This document shows positions 7,329-17,869 of a DNA stretch of 64,000 nt, in pieces. The position numbers were made by a program, and so were the translations under genes. Source of the DNA: Azonexus sp. (GTDB lineage: Bacteria; Pseudomonadota; Gammaproteobacteria; Burkholderiales; Rhodocyclaceae); contig JAGOAU010000004.1 in NCBI GenBank assembly GCA_017983755.1, forward strand, positions 1-64,000. The letters are read 5' to 3'. Numbering within the stretch: position 1 is the first letter of the stretch; every line of letters begins with the position of its first letter. The notes beneath the pieces are model-generated. The model worked only from the letters and a program-made list of their open reading frames with translations. It searched no databases and had not been told where the DNA came from.

Positions 7329-7775
7329 ATGTCAGTCCAAACCATCGCATTCGCAGCGCATAACCTCACACTGATTCACGACCTTGAAGCACAGCCTGCA
7401 CCGCGTTCCTATTTCCTGTTTCTGCACGGCATCTGTCACGAGCTGCACGCGGAAGAGAACGAAGCACCTGACGCCCTCTGGCAACGGGTTCTTGGCAGGT
7501 TGAGCGAGCTGCGAATCAACCTTGCAGCGCAGCGCAACAGCTTGTTGAATCCGCGGGCGGAAGCGACCTGCTACGCGGGAGAACTGACGGAACAGAGCCT
7601 TGAGAAGTTGAGGCTCAAGCACATGCGCCAGCATGTCATTGACGGTCTGACTCGCGAGACGCACAGCCACGAAGGTACGGGTTCCAGCCGCACCGCTGCA
7701 CTCGCAACCCTGTCGAGGATTTACGGTTTGGAAGCGCCGCGCAAGCGTATCAAGCTGACCACAGGTGCTCAGTGA
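7329..7775 (+). CDS. hypothetical protein (148 residues)
   Basis: ATG 7329 follows GCAAAGGAGAGCACACC. The N-terminal third is hydrophobic/aromatic (YFLFLHGICHELHAEENEAP) but without a clear signal peptide, and the rest is helical and basic toward the end (LEAPRKRIKLTTGAQ). No family recognised. It overlaps the next gene by GTGA, so the two are probably co-translated. Confidence 0.5.
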   Translation: MSVQTIAFAAHNLTLIHDLEAQPAPRSYFLFLHGICHELHAEENEAPDALWQRVLGRLSELRINLAAQRNSLLNPRAEATCYAGELTEQSLEKLRLKHMRQHVIDGLTRETHSHEGTGSSRTAALATLSRIYGLEAPRKRIKLTTGAQ

Positions 7776-8113
7776 CCCTCCCTGATCCCATCAACAAGCT
7801 CAAGTCCAGCACCGATGCGGCGTTCAATGTTATTTCGTGGCGCTGCACTCGTTGCGGCGCTCGTCAGGGTCACAATGCGGGTTGCAAATGGGTTCTCGTT
7901 AATGGACGGAAAACCCGCATCTGTGCGAAGTGCGCGGCTGAGAGGAAGGATGCACCTCGCATCCGGAAGGAGTCACCTCCGAAGATTGAGCCGTGGTTCT
8001 GTGCGTCGTGTAAGACCAAGCAGACGGTTAAGGCTCACTACGTGATCCGCGCCGGCAAGAAGGTCAAGCTCTGTCCTGATTGCGCACCCGCAGAGGATGC
8101 ACGCGGCATCTGA
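7772..8113 (+). CDS. protein with two tandem zinc-ribbon motifs
   Basis: 113 residues from GTG 7772, overlapping the previous stop by 4 bases. Two similar units are visible: WRCTRCGARQ...RKTRICAKCAAE, and WFCASCKTKQ...GKKVKLCPDCAP. Each is a CxxC knuckle about 20 residues before a second CxxC, the pattern of a duplicated zinc ribbon. Such domains bind nucleic acid or mediate protein contacts. The target is unknown. It is the last gene before the chromosomal boundary of the element. Confidence 0.6.
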   Translation: MTLPDPINKLKSSTDAAFNVISWRCTRCGARQGHNAGCKWVLVNGRKTRICAKCAAERKDAPRIRKESPPKIEPWFCASCKTKQTVKAHYVIRAGKKVKLCPDCAPAEDARGI

Positions 8114-8464
8114 CCTGCATCACACGTGTGGTCAGTGGAGTACATCTGCATTCGCCCGCTAGACTACCTGCAAGCCCCTACAATCGACGATCGACCTTGC
8201 CGCCGTAACCATATTGGCGAACTGTCGATCTGAAGAACACTGCTAAATCAAGGACTTACAGCGGATTACCCTATTTTGCAAAAATGGGGTGAAATAGGGG
8301 TGAAATCGCTGAGATGGCCCGTTTGTGGGGGCCGATTACAGCCCCCAAAAGGTAGCCGCCTTGGCACTGGTATTGGCACCGCGCCGCACCTGCAACACCG
8401 TCGCAGCAACCCCGCACCCCATACAGACCCCGTACATGGCGCCGCCCGAGAAGGCGGAAACGGC
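8114..8464. other. right border of the integrated element
   Basis: About 350 bases without a gene, between the last element gene and the gatB stop codon. GGGGTGAAAT occurs twice in direct orientation at 8286-8295 and 8297-8306 (11-base period), a layout like arm-type integrase or excisionase sites. A perfect 7-bp hairpin, TGGGGGC/GCCCCCA, spans 8326-8347. A GGCGG/CCGCC dyad just before 8465 could serve as a weak terminator for gatB. The exact attachment core cannot be fixed because the left end is outside the window. Confidence 0.5.
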
Positions 8465-9925
8465 CTAGCTGTGGGCGTTTAGCTTCGTCCTGAGCAATTC
8501 GTTGACCTGTTGCGGATTGGCCTTGCCCTTGGCCGCCTTCATGACCTGACCGACCAGGGCGTTGAAGGCCTTTTCCTTCCCTGCCCGGAATTCGGCGACG
8601 TTGCCGGCATTGGCCGCCAGCACCTCGTCCACCAGCGCCTCGATGGCGCCGCTGTCGGTGATCTGCTTGAGCCCTTGTTTTTCGATGATTTCGTCGGCAC
8701 TGGCGCCTTCACCATTCCACAAGGCCTCGAAGACCTTCTTGGCGATGTTGTTCGAGATGGTGTTGTCGACAATGCGCCGGATCAGGCCGGCCAGTTGGGC
8801 GGCTGACACCGGCGAATCGGCGAGATCCTTGCCTTCCTTGTTCAGTCGCGCCGCCAGGTCGACCATCACCCAGTTGGCGCAGGGCTTGGCATTGGCCTTG
8901 CCGGCGACTGCCACGGTCGACTCGAAATAAGCGGCCATTTCCTGGCTGGCAGTCAGGGTCGTCGCGTCGTAGGCCGATAGGCCGAGATCGTTGATGAAGC
9001 GCTCGCGCATCTGCCCCGGCAACTCCGGCAACTCGCCCTTGACGCGGTCGATCCAGTCGGCGGAGATAACCAGGGGCAGCAGGTCGGGGTCGGGGAAGTA
9101 GCGGTAGTCGTGCGCGTCCTCCTTGCTCCGCATCATCCGTGTTTCGCCGGAATCCGGGTCGAACAGCACGGTCGCCTGATGGATCCTGCGGCCTTCCTCG
9201 ATTTCGTTGATCTGCCACTGGACTTCGTAGTCGATGGCTTCCTTGAGGAAACGGAAGGAATTCAGGTTCTTGATTTCGCGCCGCGTGCCGAATTCGGCCT
9301 GCCCCTTGGGACGCACCGAGACGTTGGCGTCGCAGCGGAAGGAACCTTCCTGCATGTTGCCGTCGCAGATGCCGATCCAGCGCACCAGCGCGTGCAGCGC
9401 CTTGGCGTAGGCAACGGCCTCGTCGGAAGAACGCATGTCGGGCTCGGAAACGATCTCCAGCAGCGGCGTCCCGGCCCGATTGAGGTCGATGCCGGACTTG
9501 CCGTGGAAGTCTTCATGCAGCGACTTGCCGGCATCCTCTTCAAGATGGGCGCGGGTCAGGCGGACCACCTTTTCGTACGCCTTCTCGCCTTGGCCGATCT
9601 GCAGCGTGATGGCGCCACCGACGACGACCGGCAGATCCATCTGGCTGATCTGGTAGCCCTTCGGCAGGTCCGGGTAGAAGTAGTTCTTGCGCGCGAAAAC
9701 CGATTTCTTCGCCACCTCGGCGCCGATCGCCAGGCCGAAGCGGATGGCGCAATCGACCGCCCCCTTGTTCAGCACCGGCAAGACGCCAGGCAAGGCGAGG
9801 TCGACCGCGCAGGCCTGCGTATTCGGCTCAGCGCCGAACGCCGTCGCGGCACCCGAAAAAATCTTCGAAACTGTCGCCAGCTGCGCGTGCGTCTCGATAC
9901 CGATCACCACTTCCCACTGATTCAT
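8465..9925 (-). CDS. gatB: Asp-tRNA(Asn)/Glu-tRNA(Gln) amidotransferase subunit B
   Basis: 486 residues, the normal length. It begins [20 protein letters not shown] and carries GatB signatures such as [12 protein letters not shown] and [20 protein letters not shown], with the C-terminal YqeY-like tail ([20 protein letters not shown]). GatB binds the misacylated tRNA and, with GatA and GatC, converts Glu-tRNA(Gln) or Asp-tRNA(Asn) to the amide form. It is last in the leftward gatC-gatA-lipoprotein-gatB operon. The last residues (KLNAHS) abut the foreign element, so its 3' end may have been the integration target. Confidence 0.97.
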   Translation of the reverse strand: MNQWEVVIGIETHAQLATVSKIFSGAATAFGAEPNTQACAVDLALPGVLPVLNKGAVDCAIRFGLAIGAEVAKKSVFARKNYFYPDLPKGYQISQMDLPVVVGGAITLQIGQGEKAYEKVVRLTRAHLEEDAGKSLHEDFHGKSGIDLNRAGTPLLEIVSEPDMRSSDEAVAYAKALHALVRWIGICDGNMQEGSFRCDANVSVRPKGQAEFGTRREIKNLNSFRFLKEAIDYEVQWQINEIEEGRRIHQATVLFDPDSGETRMMRSKEDAHDYRYFPDPDLLPLVISADWIDRVKGELPELPGQMRERFINDLGLSAYDATTLTASQEMAAYFESTVAVAGKANAKPCANWVMVDLAARLNKEGKDLADSPVSAAQLAGLIRRIVDNTISNNIAKKVFEALWNGEGASADEIIEKQGLKQITDSGAIEALVDEVLAANAGNVAEFRAGKEKAFNALVGQVMKAAKGKANPQQVNELLRTKLNAHS

Positions 9926-9941
9926 CGTTCCATCCCGTTTC

Positions 9942-10460
9942 TTAACAACGCCCCGACTTGCCCTCGACGATCAGCGGCCACAGGTAGCTGAACGCATCGC
10001 CTTCGCAGGATTTTGGACAGTTGTCGAAGGCGATCGTCACCTTGTTCCCCTGTTCCCACATGCGAACCGTGCAGCCGCTTTCCTGGCGATGCCTGAGCAG
10101 TGCCTGCGGCATTTTCTCAACCTGCTCGAAATCCCGCAGGCTGAAGCGACAGGCGCCGTACTGCTTCATCGTCACCTGGGCATCGAAGGTCTGCACGCTG
10201 GCCTCCTTGACCAGAAGGTCAAGGCGCCGCACGGTGCCGATCGCATCCCGGGTCGAGCATTTCGCACGCACATTGAGCGGACGCGTCGGCTGCGGCTTGA
10301 TATTGCGGTTCTTCAGATACTTGAGCGGCTGCGATTCGATCTTCTGCTCGCCGGTCGCGGTCGACCCGCTTTCCGGCCCGGATTCCGCCTGTTTTCCCAG
10401 CTCTGCACAACCGGCCGCGAGCAAGGAAAGCAGGAGCCAGGCGGCCCGCGCGATCTTCAC
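9942..10460 (-). CDS. hypothetical lipoprotein between gatA and gatB
   Basis: 172 residues with a lipoprotein signal: basic start MKIARA, hydrophobic stretch, and lipobox LLAAGC with Cys18. The mature part has a disordered Gln/Ser/Gly-rich linker, then a compact domain with five further cysteines (for example [35 protein letters not shown]). These could form disulfides in the periplasm. No family is recognised. Its start overlaps the gatA stop (ATGA) and gatB starts 17 bases after its stop, so it is co-transcribed with the tRNA amidotransferase genes although a functional link is not evident. Confidence 0.75.
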   Translation of the reverse strand: MKIARAAWLLLSLLAAGCAELGKQAESGPESGSTATGEQKIESQPLKYLKNRNIKPQPTRPLNVRAKCSTRDAIGTVRRLDLLVKEASVQTFDAQVTMKQYGACRFSLRDFEQVEKMPQALLRHRQESGCTVRMWEQGNKVTIAFDNCPKSCEGDAFSYLWPLIVEGKSGRC

Positions 10461-11914
10461 GCCATCCCTTCCGGCCGACGGCGATGCCAGTCGGTCGCCT
10501 GCTGGTAGCGGTGTGCAACATTGAGCAATCGCGCCTCAGCGAAGTAATTGCCGATCAGTTGCAACCCCACCGGCAAGCCGCCGGCAAAGCCGCAAGGTAC
10601 CGACATGCCGGGCAGGCCGGCCAGGTTCACGGCGATGGTGTAAATGTCCGACAGGTACATCTGCACCGGGTCGGCAGCCTTTTCGCCGAGCTTGAACGCG
10701 GTAGACGGCGAGGTCGGCCCCATGATCACGTCGCACTGCCTGAAGGCCGCGACGAAATCGTCGGCGATCAGGCGGCGGATGCGCTGCGCCTGCAGGTAGT
10801 AGGCATCGTAGTAGCCGTGCGACAGCACGTAGGTGCCGATCAGGATGCGCCGCTTGACCTCCGCGCCGAAGCCCTGGGCGCGGCTCTTCATGTACATGTC
10901 ATCGAGGTTGGCGTAATCCTCGGCACGGAAGCCGTAGCGCACACCGTCGAAACGCGACAGGTTGGAGCTCGCCTCGGCCGGCGCAATAACGTAGTAAGCC
11001 GGCACCGACAGGTGCGAGTTGGGCAGCGAGACCTCGACGGTCGTCGCGCCGAGCTTCTCATATTCGGCGATTGCCGCGCGGACCGCTGCCATTACGCCGG
11101 CATCGCAACCTTCGCCGAAGAACTCCTTCGGGAGCCCGATGCGCAGGCCGGCCAGCGGCTTTTCCAGGTCGCGGGCATAGTCCTCAAGCGGACGCTCGAG
11201 CGAGGTCGAATCACGCTCGTCGAAACCGGCCATCACGTTGAGCAGCAGCGCGCAGTCCTCGGCGCTCGCCGCCATCGGGCCGCCCTGGTCGAGCGACGAG
11301 GCGAAGGCGATCATGCCGTAGCGCGAGACGACGCCGTAGGTCGGCTTGAGGCCGGTCAGGTTGCACAGCGCCGCCGGCTGGCGGATCGAACCGCCGGTAT
11401 CGGTGCCGGTCGCCGCCGGCGCCAGTCGGGCGGCAACGGCAGCCGCCGAGCCGCCGGACGAACCGCCGGGCACACGCTCGCTGTCCCACGGGTTGCGCAC
11501 CGGACCGAAGTACGACGTTTCGTTGGACGAACCCATGGCGAATTCGTCCATGTTGGTCTTGCCCAGCGAAACGAGGCCGGCTTCACTTTCCATCTTGCGA
11601 ATCACCGTCGCGTCGTAGGGCGAGACGAAGTTGGCCAGCATCTTCGAGCCGCAGGTCGTCCGCCAGCCTTCGGCACAAAAGATATCCTTCTGGGCGATCG
11701 GGATGCCGGTCAGCGGGCCGGCGGTGCCGGCAGCGATGCGGGCATCGGCAGCGCGCGCCGAATTCAGGCTTTTTTCGGGGTCGACCGTGACAAAGGCATT
11801 CAGGGTCGGATTCAGGCGCGCGATGCGGTCGAGAAAGAGCTGCGTCAGCTCGACACTGGAAATCTGTTTGGCGGCCAAGGCCTGCGACAGTTGCTTGAGG
11901 CTGGCGTCGATCAT
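10457..11914 (-). CDS. gatA: Asp-tRNA(Asn)/Glu-tRNA(Gln) amidotransferase subunit A
   Basis: 485 residues, typical for GatA. The amidase-signature Ser-cisSer-Lys triad is visible: Lys in IAQKDIFC and the Gly/Ser-rich motif [14 protein letters not shown]. It releases ammonia from glutamine or asparagine and channels it to GatB. Start [20 protein letters not shown] is normal. It overlaps gatC and the lipoprotein gene by 4 bases on either side, giving tight translational coupling. Confidence 0.97.
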   Translation of the reverse strand: MIDASLKQLSQALAAKQISSVELTQLFLDRIARLNPTLNAFVTVDPEKSLNSARAADARIAAGTAGPLTGIPIAQKDIFCAEGWRTTCGSKMLANFVSPYDATVIRKMESEAGLVSLGKTNMDEFAMGSSNETSYFGPVRNPWDSERVPGGSSGGSAAAVAARLAPAATGTDTGGSIRQPAALCNLTGLKPTYGVVSRYGMIAFASSLDQGGPMAASAEDCALLLNVMAGFDERDSTSLERPLEDYARDLEKPLAGLRIGLPKEFFGEGCDAGVMAAVRAAIAEYEKLGATTVEVSLPNSHLSVPAYYVIAPAEASSNLSRFDGVRYGFRAEDYANLDDMYMKSRAQGFGAEVKRRILIGTYVLSHGYYDAYYLQAQRIRRLIADDFVAAFRQCDVIMGPTSPSTAFKLGEKAADPVQMYLSDIYTIAVNLAGLPGMSVPCGFAGGLPVGLQLIGNYFAEARLLNVAHRYQQATDWHRRRPEGMA

Positions 11915-12198
11915 TCGATCACCTTCGGCACGAGATAGAGGCCGGCCTCGGTTTCCGGCGCCACCGCCTGGTAGGCGGCGCGGCGATCTTCCTCGCTCAC
12001 CGCATCGTCGCGCAAGCGCTGGCTGAGGTCCTGGGCATGCGCCATCGGCTCGACGCCCCGGGTATCGACCGCCTGCATCTGCTCGATCAGCTGGAAGATG
12101 CCGTTTAGGTGGCTTTGCGTGGTGCTGGCTTCGGATTCGCTGATCTCGATGCGGGCGAGATGGGCGATGCGCTGAACCTGTTCTAGTGTGAGCGACAT
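11911..12198 (-). CDS. gatC: Asp-tRNA(Asn)/Glu-tRNA(Gln) amidotransferase subunit C
   Basis: 95 residues from [20 protein letters not shown], the usual GatC start and length. An in-frame upstream ATG at 12225 would add nine residues not seen in the family and lies inside a palindrome, so 12198 was chosen. GatC wraps around GatA and stabilises the GatCAB complex. It is first in the leftward operon; no Shine-Dalgarno is obvious before the start, and a large palindrome sits 8 bases upstream. Confidence 0.93.
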   Translation of the reverse strand: MSLTLEQVQRIAHLARIEISESEASTTQSHLNGIFQLIEQMQAVDTRGVEPMAHAQDLSQRLRDDAVSEEDRRAAYQAVAPETEAGLYLVPKVIE

Positions 12199-12206
12199 GG
12201 CGGCAA

Positions 12207-12233
12207 AAGACTTTTTGCAGTGCACAAAGTCTT
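12207..12233. promoter_or_regulatory. 27-bp near-perfect palindrome between gatC and mreB
   Basis: The arms AAGACTTT (12207-12214) and AAAGTCTT (12226-12233), with inner TGCA/TGCA halves, form a dyad with only one mismatched pair. It lies 8 bases before the gatC start and about 70 before mreB, in the divergent promoter region. It could be a repressor site acting on one or both operons. On the gatC mRNA it would fold as a hairpin directly before the start codon. The AT-rich segment 12234-12270 (with TATAAG and TATCAT) probably holds the mreB -10 element. Confidence 0.5.
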
Positions 12234-12262
12234 AAAATGGAAAGCGTTATAAGGTATCATAA

Positions 12263-13345
<1,083 letters not shown>

Positions 13346-13375
13346 GCGTTGACCGCAGCAAGGCCGGATTGAGCG

Positions 13376-14314
13376 ATGGCCGGCATCGACCACGCCCCGC
13401 CGCCGTTCTTCAAGCAAGGGCCAGCACCGCTGGCCCTGCTGACTTTTTACATCCTGATTTCGCTGGCGGTGTTCGTCGTCGACCTGCGCTTCCGCAGCCT
13501 CGACCTGCTGCGGCAAAGCATCGCGCTGGTCGTCGACCCGGTGCAGCGGGTCGCACAGACGCCGGGCAGCCTTGTCGACTACTCCCGCAATTACCTGCAG
13601 GGCATGCAGCTGCTGCAGCGCGAGAACGATGAGCTGCGCCACGCCAAGCTCAACACGGCACCCAACCTGCTGCGCCTGGATCAGCTGGAAGCCGAGAACG
13701 AGCGCCTGCGCAAGCTGCTGGTGGTCAAGGAGCGCGAACAGGCCAAGGGCCAGGTCGCGCAGATCCTCTACACGGCGCGCGACCCCTTCTCGCGCAAGGT
13801 GATCGTCGACAAGGGCCAGCAAACCGGCATCGTCGCCGGCCAGCCGGCGATCGACGAAGCCGGCGTCGTCGGCCAGGTGACCCGCGTCTTTCCCTTCTCG
13901 GCCGAAATCACGCTGATTACCGACAAGGATCAGGCGGTACCGGTGCAGATCGTCCGCACCGGCCAGCGCTCGGTCGTCTTCGGCCTCGGCAACGGCCAGC
14001 TCGAACTGCGCTACATGCCGGCCAATGCCGACGTTCAGGTCGGCGACGTGCTCGTAACCTCGGGCCTCGACAGCATCTACCTGCAGGGCTTCCCGGTGGC
14101 CAGGGTGGTCGATATCGAGCGCGAAGGCGCCTATTCCTTCGCCCGCATCTTCGCCGCGCCGATCGCCGGCGTCGAGAATTTCGGCGAGGTGATGATCCTC
14201 GACCCGCGCCAGCCCTTGCCGCCGCCCCCGCCGGCCGCCCAGGGGCGCGGTACCGACGGCAGCGACAAGCCCGGCCTGCGGCCGAAGAAGAAGCGCGCGG
14301 CGAAAGGAAACTGA
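13376..14314 (+). CDS. mreC: rod shape-determining protein MreC
   Basis: 312 residues. A short cytoplasmic N-terminus is followed by one transmembrane segment (LALLTFYILISLAVFVVDLR), a coiled coil (RLDQLEAENERLRKLLVVKE) and the double beta-barrel domain. The C-terminus is Pro-rich and then very basic (LRPKKKRAAKGN), a tail seen in beta- and gammaproteobacterial MreC. It is a periplasmic scaffold that links MreB to PBP2. It follows mreB by 30 bases and overlaps mreD by one base (TGATG). Confidence 0.96.
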   Translation: MAGIDHAPPPFFKQGPAPLALLTFYILISLAVFVVDLRFRSLDLLRQSIALVVDPVQRVAQTPGSLVDYSRNYLQGMQLLQRENDELRHAKLNTAPNLLRLDQLEAENERLRKLLVVKEREQAKGQVAQILYTARDPFSRKVIVDKGQQTGIVAGQPAIDEAGVVGQVTRVFPFSAEITLITDKDQAVPVQIVRTGQRSVVFGLGNGQLELRYMPANADVQVGDVLVTSGLDSIYLQGFPVARVVDIEREGAYSFARIFAAPIAGVENFGEVMILDPRQPLPPPPPAAQGRGTDGSDKPGLRPKKKRAAKGN

Positions 14315-14835
14315 TGCAACCGACCTTCTCCTCCTCGCGCATCCTGCTGCCGGTCCGGCCCTGGTTCATTTTCCTGAGCCTGATCGTCGCGCTGCTGCTC
14401 AATTTCCTGCCGACCGCCCACTGGCCCGGCATGCCGGACTGGGTGGCGCTGGTGCTGTGCTTCTGGAGCGTGCGCGAGTTTCGCCGTGTCGGCATGGGCT
14501 GGGCCTTTGTCCTCGGCCTGCTGATGGACGTCGCCGACGGCGCGGTGCTCGGCCAGCACTGCTTCGCCTACGTCTTGCTGGCCTTCCTAGCTGCCTCGCA
14601 GTCGCGCCGCCTGCTGTGGTTCCCGCTGCTCCAGCAGGCCTTGCAGGTACTTCCACTGTTGCTGCTGACGCAGGTGATCCAGGTCCTGATGCGCCTAGCG
14701 GTCGGCGCCGAATTCCCCGGCTGGAGCTTTTTCATCGGCCCTCTGGTCGCCAGCCTGCTGTGGATTCCCGCTACCTTCATCCTGCTCCTGCCGCAATACC
14801 GGCCGGTCGAGCAGAACCCTGACCGTCCGATCTGA
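14314..14835 (+). CDS. mreD: rod shape-determining membrane protein MreD
   Basis: 173 residues, very hydrophobic, with about five transmembrane segments (for example PWFIFLSLIVALLLNFLPTA). Position between mreC and the PBP2 gene and the polar 'GL.MDVADGAVLGQHC' segment are diagnostic of MreD. It is part of the elongasome in the inner membrane. Start ATG overlaps the mreC stop. Confidence 0.94.
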   Translation: MQPTFSSSRILLPVRPWFIFLSLIVALLLNFLPTAHWPGMPDWVALVLCFWSVREFRRVGMGWAFVLGLLMDVADGAVLGQHCFAYVLLAFLAASQSRRLLWFPLLQQALQVLPLLLLTQVIQVLMRLAVGAEFPGWSFFIGPLVASLLWIPATFILLLPQYRPVEQNPDRPI

Positions 14836-14849
14836 CGGGCTTTCCGGCC

Positions 14850-16760
14850 ATGGGCGATTTCCACAACCCCGACAGCGATCTCGACCGCTTCCGTTTCCGC
14901 ATTGGCATCGCCGCGCTCATGGTGCTGCTCGCCTTTGGCGTGCTGATCGGGCGCTTCGTCTGGCTGCAGATCATCCAGCACGACTTCTACCGGACCCGCG
15001 CCGAGGACAACCGTATCGCGCTGATCCCCATCGTGCCCAACCGCGGCGTCATCACCGACCGCAACGGTGTCATCCTCGCCCGCAACTATTCGGCGTTCAC
15101 GCTGGAGATCACCCCGTCGCAGACCGCCAGCCTGGAGGAGACGATCGACGCGCTGGCCGAGTTGATCGACATCCAGCCCAAGGACCGCAAGCGTTTCAAG
15201 CGCCTGCTCGACGAAGCCAAGAACTTCGAATCGATCCCCATCCGCACCCGCCTTAGCGATGCGGAAGTCGCCAAGTTCGCCGCCGAGCGTTACCGTTTCC
15301 CGGGCGTCGAGGTCAAGGCGCGCCTCTTCCGCCAGTACCCGCTCGGCAGCGTCGGTTCGCATGCCATCGGCTACATCGGGCGGATCACCGATCGCGACCT
15401 GAAATGGATCGAGGAGTCCGAACAGCAGGCCAATTACAAGGGCACCGACCACATCGGCAAGACCGGCCTGGAACAGCACTACGAGTTCGAACTGCATGGC
15501 GAAACCGGCTACGAGGAGGTAGAGATCGACTCCGGCGGCCGGGCGCTGCGAAGCCTGAAGCGGATTCCGCCGGTTTCGGGCAACAACCTGCAGTTGACGC
15601 TGGACATCCGGCTGCAGGAGATCACCGAACAGGCTTTCGGCGACCGCAAGGGCGCACTGGTCGCCATAGACCCGCGCACCGGCGGTATCCTGGCGCTCGT
15701 TTCCAACCCGACCTACGATCCCAATCTGTTCGTCGACGGCATCACCCCCGACAACTGGAAGGAGCTCAACGAACACCCGAGCAAGCCAATGGTGAACCGG
15801 GCGATCAACGGCGCCTATCCGCCGGGTTCGACCTTCAAGCCCTTCATGGCGCTGGCGGCGCTGGAAATGGGCAAGCGCACGCCCAACCAGGCGATTTCCG
15901 ACCCCGGCTACTTCAATTTCGGCAACCACCAGTTCCGCGACGACAAGAAGGGCGGGCACGGCAGCGTCGACATGTACAAGTCCATCGTCCATTCGTGCGA
16001 CACCTACTACTACATGCTGGCCAACGACATGGGGATAGACAACATCGCCAAGTTCATGGGCTCGCTCGGCCTCGGCCAGCGAACCGGCGTCGATCTCGGC
16101 AAGGACGACTCGGGTGAATCGAAGGGCGTGCTGCCCTCGCAGGAGTGGAAAAAACAGCGCTTCAAGAAGCCGGAGCAGCAGAAGTGGTACGCCGGCGAGA
16201 CGATCTCGATCGGTATCGGCCAGGGCTACAATGCCTACACGCCGATCCAGCTGGCCCAGGCGACGGCGGTAGTCGCCAACAACGGCGTTATGTTCCGGCC
16301 GCACCTGGTCAACCAGATCGTCGATGCCAAGACCGGCGAAAAGCGCCCGGTCGAGCCGCAGCCGATCCGCGACCTCAAGCTGAAGCCGCAGAACGTCGAG
16401 GTCATCCGCCGCGCCATGGTCGGCGTCAACAAGGAGGGCACCGGCACCCGCGCCTTCGCCGGCGCCCCTTACGAAGCTGCCGGCAAGACCGGCACGGCCC
16501 AGGTCTTCTCGCTGAAGGGCTCGGAATACAAGGCTTCCGCAATCAAGAAGGAACTGCGCGACCATGCGCTGTTCATCGCCTACGCGCCGGCCGACAAGCC
16601 GACCATCGCGCTCGCCGTGCTGGTCGAGAACGGTGGCTTCGGCGCCCAGTCGGCGGCACCGATCGCGCGCATGGTGCTCGACTACCACCTGCTCGGCAAG
16701 CTGCCGGCCGGCGCCGCCAAGGAAGACGCCGCCGCCGTCGAGGATGACCACGAAGAATGA
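14850..16760 (+). CDS. mrdA: peptidoglycan D,D-transpeptidase PBP2
   Basis: 636 residues. One N-terminal membrane anchor (IGIAALMVLLAFGVLIGRFV) is followed by the dimerisation domain (IPIVPNRGVITDRNGVILAR) and the transpeptidase domain. Active-site motifs are PPGSTFKPF (Ser nucleophile and Lys), SCDTYYY (SxN-like) and AAGKTGTAQ (KTG). It cross-links peptidoglycan during cell elongation together with RodA. The stop overlaps the rodA start (ATGA). Confidence 0.97.
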   Translation: MGDFHNPDSDLDRFRFRIGIAALMVLLAFGVLIGRFVWLQIIQHDFYRTRAEDNRIALIPIVPNRGVITDRNGVILARNYSAFTLEITPSQTASLEETIDALAELIDIQPKDRKRFKRLLDEAKNFESIPIRTRLSDAEVAKFAAERYRFPGVEVKARLFRQYPLGSVGSHAIGYIGRITDRDLKWIEESEQQANYKGTDHIGKTGLEQHYEFELHGETGYEEVEIDSGGRALRSLKRIPPVSGNNLQLTLDIRLQEITEQAFGDRKGALVAIDPRTGGILALVSNPTYDPNLFVDGITPDNWKELNEHPSKPMVNRAINGAYPPGSTFKPFMALAALEMGKRTPNQAISDPGYFNFGNHQFRDDKKGGHGSVDMYKSIVHSCDTYYYMLANDMGIDNIAKFMGSLGLGQRTGVDLGKDDSGESKGVLPSQEWKKQRFKKPEQQKWYAGETISIGIGQGYNAYTPIQLAQATAVVANNGVMFRPHLVNQIVDAKTGEKRPVEPQPIRDLKLKPQNVEVIRRAMVGVNKEGTGTRAFAGAPYEAAGKTGTAQVFSLKGSEYKASAIKKELRDHALFIAYAPADKPTIALAVLVENGGFGAQSAAPIARMVLDYHLLGKLPAGAAKEDAAAVEDDHEE

Positions 16761-17869
16761 TTGACGTCATCGAAACCCTCAGGCGCGGGGCGCGCGAACT
16801 GGTCGCCCACATCGACTTCCCGCTGCTGCTGATCACCGCTGCGATCATGGGGGTCGGCCTGGCGACGGTGTATTCGGCCACTTACGACAGCACGCATCGA
16901 ATGATGTCGCAGGCGGCCAACATGGGCATCGCCCTAGTCGTCATGTGGTTCGTCGCACGCGTGCCGCCGCAGAAGCTGATGGGCTTCGCCATTCCCCTCT
17001 ACATCGTCGGCCTGTTGCTGCTGGTCGCCGTCTTCATGTTCGGAATCAAGGTCAACGGTGCCAAACGCTGGCTGTCGCTCGGCTTCACCCGCATCCAGCC
17101 GTCGGAGATCATGAAGATCGCGATGCCGCTGATGCTCGCCTGGTATTTCCACAAATACGAGGCGACGCTGCGCGCCCGCCATTTCATCGTCGCCGCGCTG
17201 CTGCTGGCGATTCCTTTCGGCCTCATCGCCAAACAGCCCGACCTCGGCACCGCGCTGCTGGTCGGCGGCGCCGGCTTCTTCGTGATCTTCCTGGCCGGCC
17301 TGCCGTGGAAAGTCATCGTCGGCCTGATCGCCGCCGGCGGTGCGGCGGCGCCGCTGCTCTGGGGGATGATGCACGACTACCAGCGCAAGCGCATCCTGAC
17401 CCTGATCGACCCGACCACCGACCCGCTCGGCGCCGGCTACCACATCATCCAGGCGACCATCGCCATCGGCTCCGGTGGTTCCTTCGGCAAGGGCTATCTG
17501 AACGGCACGCAGACCCACCTCGAATTCATCCCGGAAAAGCACACCGACTTCATCTTCGCCGTCTATTCCGAGGAATGGGGGCTGCTCGGCAACGCCCTGC
17601 TGGTTTTCCTCTACGCCCTGCTGATTGGTCGCGGCATGGTGATCGCCGCCGCCGCCCCGACCAAGTTCTCGCGCCTGCTCGCCGGCGCCATCACGCTCGG
17701 CTTCTTCACCTACGCCTTCATCAACATGGGCATGGTCAGCGGCATCCTGCCGGTGGTCGGCGTGCCGCTGCCCTTCATGAGCTATGGCGGGACGGCGCTG
17801 GTCACCCTGTTCGTCGGCATCGGCATCCTGATGTCGATCCACACCCACCGCATGCTGGTCAAGAAATGA
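16757..17869 (+). CDS. rodA: rod shape-determining glycosyltransferase RodA
   Basis: 370 residues with about ten membrane segments and SEDS-family motifs, including GFTRIQPSEIMKI, AKQPDLGTALLVGGAG and the C-terminal LPVVGVPLPFMSYGGTALV. RodA polymerises lipid II into glycan strands and works with PBP2. It overlaps mrdA and rlpA by 4 bases on each side. This is also called mrdB. Confidence 0.97.
   Translation: MIDVIETLRRGARELVAHIDFPLLLITAAIMGVGLATVYSATYDSTHRMMSQAANMGIALVVMWFVARVPPQKLMGFAIPLYIVGLLLLVAVFMFGIKVNGAKRWLSLGFTRIQPSEIMKIAMPLMLAWYFHKYEATLRARHFIVAALLLAIPFGLIAKQPDLGTALLVGGAGFFVIFLAGLPWKVIVGLIAAGGAAAPLLWGMMHDYQRKRILTLIDPTTDPLGAGYHIIQATIAIGSGGSFGKGYLNGTQTHLEFIPEKHTDFIFAVYSEEWGLLGNALLVFLYALLIGRGMVIAAAAPTKFSRLLAGAITLGFFTYAFINMGMVSGILPVVGVPLPFMSYGGTALVTLFVGIGILMSIHTHRMLVKK

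Noticed and set aside
14568..16751. 727-residue open frame on the minus strand
   Set aside because: Antisense to mreD and the PBP2 gene; low-complexity, no motif or start signal; a by-product of high-GC third-position bias.
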